Assembly (NCBI RefSeq): GCF_028453695.1
Contig: NC_135778.1
Span: 2,294,001 to 2,358,000 of the forward strand
Source: Augochlora pura
Lineage: Eukaryota > Arthropoda > Insecta > Hymenoptera > Halictidae
Direction of reading: 5' to 3'
DNA: 64,000 nucleotides
Shown in pieces: positions 55,184 through 64,000 of the stretch (position 1 is its first letter; each line of letters begins with the position of its first letter). Position numbers and translations under genes: made by a program. The notes beneath the pieces were generated by a model. The model saw nothing but the letters and a program-made list of their open reading frames with translations. It did no database searches and was not told the DNA's origin.

Positions 55184-55734
55184 ATTCGTGCGCCGAAAGC
55201 GAGAAAACAGAGGGGCGGCGGAGGCGCGCGCAGGCGGGGGTCTCTCGACGGCGTTTTCTCGACCTTGGCTCGATTTTTAACCCGCGTGAAGCCACCCGAC
55301 GACGGTCGGCCGCCCGGTTTCGTGGAAATACCTGAATGGAAAGGGCGCTGCGCGCGCCCGAGCCGCTCGGTCCCCGCTGATTAGAAGAACTCGCACCTTT
55401 CGAGGCCGAGGCGGGGACTTCGACGCCCACGAAGAACCAGAATTCCCCAATGGATCATTAGGGAGAGAAGCAGACAGGTGCGCGCTAGGAGAACGCGCCG
55501 TGGAGACGACTTTTCCGGAAACGAAATTACGGAGATTCGTTTCATCGAAAATACGATTTGAACGAATGGAAAAAAGAGAGAGAGAGAGAGAGAGAGATCG
55601 TATGTGCCACGTACCAGGTACAGGCCGGGGAGCGATCACTCGGCCAAGTGGCAACCCCCGGGACAGCATCGACGCCAATAGACCGCGGGGCCGTCGCCGA
55701 CGCCCCCGTTGGCATCGCGTCCTTCGCCGCGAGG

Positions 55735-56011
55735 CGCACGGCTCGGCTCTCTGCACGCCTAGGTTGGCGCAAGTGTACTGGCTGCTCGTCTCCAGGTAAA
55801 AGCGCGGGAAAACTCGCGGCGGCGACTCGGGCGGCCTGCTCGTCAGGTTGCTCACGATCTGGGAGAGGCCGAGGGACACGGCCAGCTGCGAGCTGAAGAA
55901 GCCGTTCACGTTGCACTGATACCGCGACGAACCGCTCTGTAGGACGCGCGGTGGCACTTGCGACGAAGACGACGACGACGGCGACGAACGGGAGTCGGTC
56001 GCGGGACACAT
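55735..56011 (-). other. unidentified coding-like segment
   Basis: The frame starting at the minus-strand ATG 56011-56009 has almost only G or C at third positions through residues such as YQCNVNGFFSSQLAVSLG and PRFYLETSSQYTCANLG. An overlapping frame just upstream reads like a signal peptide (LPFVAVVVVFVASATA), and a third frame continues to YWRRCCPGGCHLAE and a TGA near 55635. No single frame covers all three parts, so it is either exons with undetected junctions, a broken gene or chance in GC-rich DNA. I do not recognise the protein. Confidence 0.3.
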
Positions 56012-56519
56012 CTCGAGACGCGCGCTGAGTCGAACAGCGATGAGAGGCGAGAACACGTTGCTCCGGAAGAGCGTGGGTGCGAGACTGAGGATTCCTCGGC
56101 CGCGGGAAACCCATCTTCCCGGCCTGGCCGAACTTTTCCGGAGGAGTGGGGGAAACCGGGGTGGACGCCCCACTCCTGCACGGTAGGGCCCAGCGTTGTT
56201 GGAAAGGGGCGAGGGAGAGAGAGAGCCGATGGAAAGTGGGGGAAAAATCCAGCCGACTAATCGGGGCTCTTCGTCCCTTCCAGTCGGTTTTCGCGCCCCT
56301 CTTCCGACAATGCCACGGCAATTCGCTCTCTGTGGCCAAAACTATTTCATCGTTGTTTCAAGGTTTAGGGCGCTGCTCTCTCTTTCTCTTTCTCTCTCTC
56401 TATGGTTCGACGACGGATTCGTCTCGGTCCCGGTTCACGAAAATTAAGGCGAAAATATGTTTATTATGCCACTGGAACTACCGGCCCTCGGACGCCACTG
56501 ATGTATGTTCTGCTCTTTT

Positions 56520-56870
56520 ACTGGATATTTGTTTTATGCGGCCAATTCTTTTTCTTTTCTAAGTTATTTATTTTATTTGTGCAATGCTTCTTCTTCTTTT
56601 CTATTTATTTTATTTGAGCAATGTTTCTTTTACTTTTCTAATTTATTTATTTTATTTGAGCAATGCTTCTTTTTCTTTTCTATTTATTTTATTTGAGCAA
56701 TGTTTCTTTTACTTTTCTAAGCTATTTATTTTATTTGAGCAATGTTTCTTTTACTTTTCTAATTTATTTATTTTATTTGAGCAACGCTTTTTTTACTTTT
56801 CTGATTTATTTATTTTATGGGGTTCATGTATGTTCTTTATCTTCTCTAATTTATTTATTCAATGTCGCGT
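56520..56870. repeat. tandem repeat, about 41-44 bp unit
   Basis: About seven copies of TTTATTTTATTTGAGCAATG followed by a TTCTTTTACTTTTCTAA tail. Confidence 0.85.
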
Positions 56871-56999
56871 ATGTTCGATGGAAATTTACCACCCCTTCTG
56901 TTATTACAACTGCAGGGTTGAGTATCGAATATATAAAATAGTTTTTAGAGACACTGATGCACAGTGTTTTGCAACAAGATTTAATTTACTTAAATTTTT

Positions 57000-58422
57000 G
57001 TCGATCTTTACTATAATGTATATATCACGCTGAAGATGTTCGTTAACAAATGTGTCGTGAAAACATTTTTATAGTGACAGTAATTGTGCAAGAAAAATTC
57101 TGAAATTGCTTCCTTTTACCAGGTTCATTGTTAACATTTTCATAAATCGCGAGCTCTTCAATTATTTCTAACAGAAATCCTCGTTTCGGAAATTTGATGT
57201 ATTAAAGCGTGAAGAGAAATAAATATTGAACTTTTGTTGAGAATATTCTGTCACCAGATCGTTGCAACTGCGTGAAGAATCGTCGAAAGTTTCGGTTCGC
57301 TTAAATTAATAGTTTTCGTTGAATGAAATCTGTGTATATAAATGATTGTAAATAATATTATTGCAAGAATAATTTTCCAAATTTCCACGATTCAAAATTC
57401 TTTTAAATGTTAAAATAAAGCCGTCAAAAAAGCGAGAAAATTGTTCAACCCTCCTCTGACATAAATCGAATTATGGCAATTATCCAAATTACCGTTCTTT
57501 ACCAAAAATTATTATTTTGCGATAAAATCCAAAAAACCATAAAATACTGTACACAGAAAGAGGTCAAAAACTCGAAGTCGTACTCGAAGGGGTAAAAATC
57601 AACGACCGTAGCAGTCTTTCCGTCTTCTACCACCGATAGGTAAGAAAAATCGGCGTAAAAAAAGCTAAACGAATAATTCACCGTGTTCTGCGTAGAAAAA
57701 GAAGCAAAGACACTGCTGAACGTCCCTTTTTCTCGAGGCTCGTGTGACTCTGACCATAATTGGGGTTCCAGTTTCACAGGTTTCGCCCTGCCGAGCGGTG
57801 TGGGCATCCGCCGGGAAGAAGCTCCGCTATTTCGAACGTCACGCGGCAACGGAAGGGTCCCTCCTCTGCCTCGTCAAGAAGAAAAACCGAATTCGCAGAA
57901 ACGTGAAAGCCTAAAAATTTGGGCCATAAATTACCGGTTTCCCCGGTCCGCTTGCGGCTCCTCTCTCTCTATCTCCGTGAGGCCCCATGAGCCGCGCACG
58001 TGCTCGCTTTTCCCTCCGTCCCGCTCTCACCCTGCACCACTCCTCCCCACTCCGCCGCAACCTCCCCCGTTTCCCGTTTCGTTGGGACTTCCACGAGAGC
58101 CGCGCGCGGCTCTTCGCTTCCTCGCGCGGACCTGTCCCCCCGCCGCCCTCCCTCCCTCCCTCGCGCGACCCTTCGTCTTCCCCGTCCGCCCTACCCGAGA
58201 TCTCTCACGGAGGCTCCTTTCTTCTCTCCGTCGCTCGCTCGGCTCGCTCGGCTCCCCCACCGCTCTAACTGCGCTCTACCCCCCACCCCCTCCGGCCGCC
58301 GTTTTCCCGAGAACAGCCCCCTGCGTCCATTAATCACCCACCGAGCCTTATCTTGCCCGCCTACTCCGCCCTTGCGCGCCTTCTGTCCCGGACAAGATCC
58401 CGCCAAAAATATCCCGCTGCGC

Positions 58423-58453
<31 letters not shown>

Positions 58454-59229
58454 TGCTCTATCCTCTAGGATTAAGCGTCAACGATTACGGCCGAGCACCG
58501 ACGTCAACTTCTTTCCGGGCCTCTAATCCCCTCGGCACCAGGCGCCTCTCTTTCCCGGGGACTTTCCGGCCGCGTCTTTTCAACGAACTTCCGAAAACTT
58601 TCGAAGAATTACAACGTGTTCCGAATTTCGTGCGGCAACGGTTTACCTAGCGCGCGCGTGAGGACTGTAATAAGGGTTACGCGCAGGTACGGACGGAAGC
58701 GACAGGTATAAACGGCGGTGTTTTTCCCGTCACGGGGAAGAATCCCTCGGGAGAGCTGTGTGTTCGAAATGCGGCGGCCATTGTTCGCGGCAGCTCTCAA
58801 TTTATTTTGGATGGGTTCGGGGGCTTCTCGAGTAAATTAAATGACATCGGTAGAATTTAACGCTGGGTTTACGGAGTAATAAAAGCAGCCGTTTTATATT
58901 TGTTTGTGAAAGTAACGATTTATTCTAATTATTAATGTAATCGATGAATAAATAATTATAGTAAATATAATCGATAAATAAGCAATAAATTTATCTTTAA
59001 AATCTGAATAATGGTACGTTAACGAATCGGTGATCCGTCATTTTGACGGATCCCGTGAATCTAGTGTTAAGCATTTTCGAAGTTCTGTGTTTAAGGTATG
59101 ACTCGATCGGGGTTGAAATAAGGGGCGCGTTGATTATTCATGCTTTATTTGGGTGGTTATTGGCGATTTGGTTATGTCAATGTTACTAATTGTTTGGTTA
59201 GGTGACTCGTTCATTCCGCGTTGCGATAA
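57000..59229. other. GC-rich island flanked by AT-rich DNA
   Basis: 57.7-58.75 kb is C-rich and CpG-rich with (CT)n at 58420-58455. This is compatible with a promoter on either strand. The long plus-strand ORF there is proline/serine/arginine low-complexity sequence and not supported as a gene. Confidence 0.45.
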
Positions 59230-59640
59230 TTGTTTTTCTTTGTTGCTGCATTTATTTGTTCTTTATTGCGGTAATAATTTATTCTTTGTTGCAGTAATTA
59301 GTCATTCTTTATTGCAGTAATTATTCATTTATATATTGCAGTAATTAGTCATTCTTTATTCGACTAATTTATTCATTATTTGGAATAATTTTTGGAATAA
59401 TTGATTCACGTTGCAATAAGTATTTTTTATTCCAATAATCATTTATTCTGTATTACAATAATTATTCATTCTCAACTCGAATGATTTATGCATCGTGCTT
59501 CTGGGATAATTATTCATCCTTTATAACAATAAATTATTATTCATCGTTCTTTTGGAATAATTATACGTTTTTTATCTCAGTAATTAATGTCTCTTTATTC
59601 GAGTAATTTATTGATTCTTCTTTTCGAATAATCACCGACT
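59230..59640. repeat. TAATTATTCATTCTTTATTG repeat
   Basis: Degenerate units of about 22-25 bp in at least twelve copies. Confidence 0.75.
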
Positions 59641-59664
59641 CTTCATTCTCTTCACAATGAAATT

Positions 59665-60000
59665 TAGTTCAATCTAAATTAAGGAAGGTTAGTTTAATTT
59701 AAATTAACGAAATTTAATTTAATCTAAATTAAAAAATTTAATCTTAATTCAAATTAAATTAAATTAACGAAATTCAGTTTAATTTAGATTAACGAAATTT
59801 AATTTAATCTAGATTAATAAAATTTAACCAAATGTAACTTAATTTAAATTAAATTAAATTAACGAAATTTAGTTTAATTTAAATTAAATTAACGAAATTC
59901 AGTTTAATTTAAATTAACGAAATTTAGTTTACTTTAAATTAACGAAATTTTAGCAAATCTAACCTAATTTAAATTAATAAAATTTAGCCAAATGACCCTA
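59665..60000. repeat. AACGAAATTTAATTTAATCT repeat
   Basis: Degenerate AT-only units, partly self-complementary (AATTTAAATT). Confidence 0.8.
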
Positions 60001-60759
60001 ATTTAATTCGATTTAACTTAAACCAAGCTTTGACGCAACCAATCGCAACGAAGAAAAATTCGAGGAAATAGAACAGTAAGACGCGGCCGCGCGTTCGACA
60101 GAAGGCACACGGGATCGTCGAGCACCCTTCTGCGTCGTAACGCGGCGAACGCAAGCTGCGTTTCCTCATCGTCGCGATAAAAAGGGAGACGACACACGCA
60201 CGCGCGTCGGATCGTCCGTCAGCCCCCGAGAGTGCGTGCTCTCTCCCCCGAACATCCTTCTCCATGTGGCGACGAGGAAAAGTCGGGAAAGGGAGGGTCG
60301 GTCCGGGGGGGAGAGAGAGAGACGGGGGTAATCGGCCGAGAAGGCGCTGCAACTGGCGTCGAAGGGAAAAGGGCGCCTCTCTCTCTCTCTCTCTCTCTTT
60401 CTCTCTTCTCGTTCGCCGCGTCCAAAAATACGCGAACGCGGTGAAAAGTGCGCCTGTGTCGCGTGCCCCTCGAATTCTCGGGCCACCCTCTCTCACTCTC
60501 CCTCTCTCTCCCTCTCTCTTTCTCTTTCTCTTCCCCCCTTGTCAAGCGGCTTCGATCTGTCCGAGGAAGAGCACACCGGGCACGTGTTCCCCGGCAAGAT
60601 GTTTCCGTGGATATCGGGCCCGAAAATAGCCGGCTGGCCTGCGCGACGCTCGTCGGATCATGGACGGATCGGGGTGTGCATGCAGCAGCACCTTTCGCCC
60701 GACAGTTGCATCCCTCCGGAGACGCGCGATACCCTGTCTGCTTTTATAGGAACGGCCTG

Positions 60760-60769
<10 letters not shown>
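60001..60769. other. GC-rich stretch without a supported gene
   Basis: 60.1-60.75 kb is open in several frames on both strands. None shows a domain or a splice structure I can defend. It is one place to look for the missing 5' exons of PPP4R1. Confidence 0.4.

Positions 60770-60820
<51 letters not shown>
60770..60820. repeat. (TC)n microsatellite
   Basis: Long perfect TC run followed by TCTATCTATC-type variants to about 60900. Confidence 0.9.
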
Positions 60821-60821
<1 letters not shown>

Positions 60822-61194
60822 ATCCATCTATCTCTCTCTTTCTAGCTATCTATCTATCCATCTGTCTCTGTCTAGCTGTCTCTCTTTGCCTCTCTATTTC
60901 CCTAGAAAGAAATGTAGCCAGAAGGCGTCTCTAAACACCGAAAACACGCGGAACAAATGTCGACTGTCACGCGCCACCCTCGACAAAATCGGCCGCAGTT
61001 CGAGACCCGGATATAGCGTTACATCGTTGTCTACCACGATTTTCACGGGACGATTCTATCGTTCACGGTATAGGATGGTATAGGAACGTGCTAAGGACAT
61101 AACACGGTCTTGGTACGAGGCGCTGAGAAAATTTTGGATGGGACGTTGTCGTCCAAATTCGCGGCGCTTTTGCGTTTTGGTTAACGTGGAATTG

Positions 61195-61910
61195 ATCGTA
61201 TTTGCAGTAAATTGTTCTTAGCGAAGGAATTATGGTAAATTGTTCTTAGGGAAGGAATTATAGTAAATTGTTCTTAGCGAATCAATTATAGTAAATTGTT
61301 CTTAGTGAACGAATTATAGTAAATTATTCACAGTAACTTGTTCATAGCAAATTAAATAATAGTATGGGGCACTTATGTTACCCCGGGGGATGATTTGAAA
61401 ATAAACTAATTAGTATTAAATTGTTAATATAGAAAACTGTTCATACTACATTGTTCATAATAAAGTATTCACGGTAACTTAGTCATAGAAAATAGTAAAT
61501 TGTTCATAGTAAATTCTTCCTTGTAACTTATTTACAGTAAATTGTTCATAATAAAATCTTCACTGTAATTTATTCACAGTAAATTAGTCATAGAAAATAG
61601 TAAATTGTTCATAGTAAATTGTTCCTTGTAACTTATTTACAGTAAATTGTTCATAACAACATCTTCACTGTAATTTATTCACAGTAAATTCTTCAGGGTA
61701 ACTTAGCTATAGCAAATTGTTCGTAATAAATTCTTCATTGCAACTTATTCGCCGTAAACTGTTCACAGTAAATTGTTCACGGTAAATCGTCCATAATAAA
61801 TTCTTCATCGTAACTTATTCAGAGTAACCGGTTCACATTAAATCGTTCATACTAAATCATTCGCGCTAAATCGTTCGCACTAGAACGTTTATAGTAAATT
61901 ATCCGCAGCA
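61195..61910. repeat. AGTAAATTGTTCATAGTAAA repeat
   Basis: About 30 copies of a roughly 20-24 bp unit over 700 bp, becoming more degenerate to the right. Confidence 0.85.
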
Positions 61911-62156
61911 ACTTAATTCGCGATACTTCGACACCGCGCTACCTTGTGCAACGTATCTCCGCCTTTCCATTTCCATAAACTGCGCGACAAAATTTTCTCT
62001 TTACCAGCCGAATTAGTAATTTTCGTTTTTACCAGCCAAATTAGTAATTTTCGTTTTTTACCAGCCAAATTAGTCATTTTCGTTTTTTACCAGACAAATT
62101 AATAATTTTCGTTTTTTACCAGCCAAATGAGCGGACAATCTTTCATCCCCAAGAGT

Positions 62157-62529
62157 TTAACCCTTTGCACTCGAAATCATTTTAACTATAAATTTTTCTG
62201 GCTTATAGTATTTTTATTTTCAGCGACAAAGCGTATTTTATATATGTAAAATTGATTCTCGCGATGTCATTGTTAACAATTTTTTAGATCCGAACTCTAT
62301 TGGTATAAAAATGATTTTGGAACGTGACAGAACAGTTTTAGTGGTGCCTCAATTATACAACTATACAATTATAGAAATGTACACAAAATTTTGCCACTTC
62401 TCCATTACGAGTATATACGTCAATACACCAAATTTCGCCACTTCTCCATGACGAGTATATACGTCGATACACAAAATTTTGCCACTTCTCCATGACGAGT
62501 ATACTCGTCGATCACAGTTAACTGGTTAA
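62157..62529. mobile_element. chimeric TTAA element
   Basis: The left end is TTAA|CCCTTTGCACTCGAA with the internal sequence of the common family. The right end is CACAGTTAACTGG|TTAA with three GACGAGTATA-type palindromes (about 62412, 62451 and 62491), belonging to the family seen at 30449-31091. Confidence 0.65.
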
Positions 62530-62908
62530 GAGCCGATGGTAAAGAGGAAACAATAACATCGTCAGCGTCGTCGTCTCCTATACATAAGTCTACGAACGCC
62601 TCGAAGACGACGATGACCACGGACGGAGAGACAAAGACTATAAGAGAGAAAGAGGGAGGGAGAGAGGATGACGAGCGCGCGATGCGCAAGGTCTTAAAGT
62701 ATTTTCGAAGGCTGGCGAAAAGAAAGGAGCCATTAGCGGGATGAAAACGCAGCGGCGCGGGCCGTTCGCCACGTTTCCCCGAACCGGGGGGCCAGGTAAA
62801 AAGAAAACGTTTTTCGCGGAAGGATCGCTTTTCCGGCCTGGCCCGACCCCTCTCTACCCGCGCACCCCCAACGACGACGCCGCCGCTGCTGGCTTTTTCA
62901 AAGGTTCG

Positions 62909-63008
62909 NNNNNNNNNNNNNNNNNNNNNNNNNNNNNNNNNNNNNNNNNNNNNNNNNNNNNNNNNNNNNNNNNNNNNNNNNNNNNNNNNNNNNNNNNNNN
63001 NNNNNNNN
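62909..63008. other. assembly gap (100 N)
   Basis: Exactly 100 unknown bases; the true size is unknown. The GC-rich flank to the left suggests a sequence-composition break. Confidence 1.
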
Positions 63009-64000
63009 GCTCCTAATTTACCTGCATCCGTCCGATCGGCATCGCCGCGATCGCGCGTTTATTCCCCTTCGGTTAGCAGCCCGAGACAATTAGTAATTAA
63101 GGATCGGTGGCCGATAGTCGGTTTATTGCTAATTCCTCTAGTCGATCGAGCCCCGCGGAACGAAGGGGGAGAGAGGGGACGACGACTGATCGCCCCTCGA
63201 TAAACGCTTCTCCGAGAATTAAGTGCCGTTGCCGGGCTTCTCCTCGGCCTGTTGCCGAGATTTCTTTTCTGCGGCTTCTATGACAAAGTATTTCGCGAAA
63301 GGAATATCGAAGCCGGCGGCGCGCCGCCGCTCCGCGCTCTCGCGCTTAAACCTGTATCGGCTCTCATTACCATCCCCATGGGGAATTTTCCCGGTGCACA
63401 GAAGGCGTCTCTCGTATCCTGTCGCACGGTGCCCTGGGAACTCGCTTTCCGTCGTTCAAATTATTTCGACGATGTTCCGCGGTTTCCAGTTTTGTGTGTC
63501 GGTCGTCGGAATTATTTATTACGTGATGTTGGATGTTTATTTATAATTTATGTGATATACGGTATTACAGATATATTATATAATTTTATAGATGCCTGTA
63601 TATTGTATAATGTTATAGGTGATTTGTATAGTATATAGTATTATACAGATACTTATATATTATATAATATTATAAATGCCTATATATCATATAATACTCA
63701 CAGATAATTACACATTACACAATATTATAAATAACATCACATCGCATATAAAATATTATGCTGGAACATTATCAGAAATATCTATCACCTCTCTATCCCC
63801 GAATTATTTTCTTAAATATCTATCAACCATCGTTAATATTGTTACTATTTACCCAATAAACCGTACATAATTGAAACGTATACACCATCTTATAAAAAGC
63901 CTAAAATTACTTGGAAAACTGTCCATAAATTAGCATGCGACCCGACAAAGGTTACAAGAGTGCCCGCAGAGAGTAAACGAGTATAAAATCAAGGCGACCG
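63009..64000. other. sequence after the gap, no supported gene
   Basis: GC-rich to about 63.5 kb, then AT-rich ATATTATA repeats. A stretch at 63425-63495 resembles 56308-56375. Confidence 0.45.

Noticed and set aside
55810..55920. GDSGG motif on the plus strand, suggesting a trypsin-like protease
   Set aside because: The frame is broken by TAA just upstream and by TGA soon after, and no His or Asp motifs of a protease were found.
57683..58333. 216-codon plus-strand ORF in GC-rich DNA
   Set aside because: Proline/serine/arginine-rich low-complexity sequence, with equally long ORFs in neighbouring frames and no domain or splice structure.
60773..60930. Leucine/serine repeat peptide
   Set aside because: Translation of a (TC)n microsatellite.
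62420..62690. Minus-strand frame DDDADDVIVSSLPSAL resembling the SDVIIIPSAL start of human PPP4R1
   Set aside because: The resemblance is short and acidic. The frame runs into the TTAA element and no compatible donor was found.

Overview
The window looks like nuclear DNA of an insect, most likely a hymenopteran (bee, wasp or ant). The evidence is intron-rich genes with GT-AG splice sites, AT-rich spacers broken by GC-rich, CpG-rich islands, a mir-71/mir-2/mir-13 microRNA cluster (mir-71 is absent from Drosophila, so a non-dipteran is favoured) and many short inverted-repeat elements. The species assignment is inference. There is one 100-base run of N (62909-63008). No tRNA, rRNA, CRISPR or bacterial-type feature was seen.

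Three protein genes can be supported. (1) On the + strand, a complete seven-exon membrane-dipeptidase (renal dipeptidase, DPEP family) gene spans 12616-26950. It encodes 428 residues and keeps all the zinc ligands. (2) On the + strand, a two-exon gene (32557-36549, 847 residues) encodes a secreted-looking basic protein. It has a signal peptide, three exact-period 44-residue repeats, four furin-type sites and one C-terminal thrombospondin type-1 repeat. (3) On the - strand, eight exons between 53215 and 41213 encode the last 731 residues of PPP4R1, the HEAT-repeat regulatory subunit 1 of protein phosphatase 4. Its N-terminal exons were not found. The 8.1 kb PPP4R1 intron (52644-44537) carries six microRNA hairpins on the same strand, in the order mir-71, mir-2, mir-13a, mir-13b, mir-2, mir-2.

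Layout: 1-12.6 kb is gene-free, with tandem repeats and MITEs. 12.6-27 kb is the dipeptidase. 27-32.4 kb is spacer with several TTAA-flanked elements. 32.5-36.75 kb is the thrombospondin-repeat gene. 36.75-41.2 kb lies between two convergent genes and holds the most unusual feature of the window: an array of degenerate repeat units whose copies fold into two small hairpins with compensatory base changes (38.04-40.96 kb). 41.2-53.2 kb is PPP4R1 and the microRNA cluster. 53.3-64 kb holds repeats, GC-rich islands, an unidentified coding-like segment and the gap.

Mobile DNA: at least a dozen short elements are bounded by TTAA and share ends related to CCCTTTGCACTCGA, as expected of piggyBac-type MITEs. 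A second dispersed palindromic family has six copies. There is one TA-flanked MITE with perfect 26-bp ends and one 311-bp foldback element. Several sit close to dipeptidase splice acceptors. The genes do not form an obvious pathway; the only clear functional link is co-transcription of the microRNA cluster with PPP4R1.
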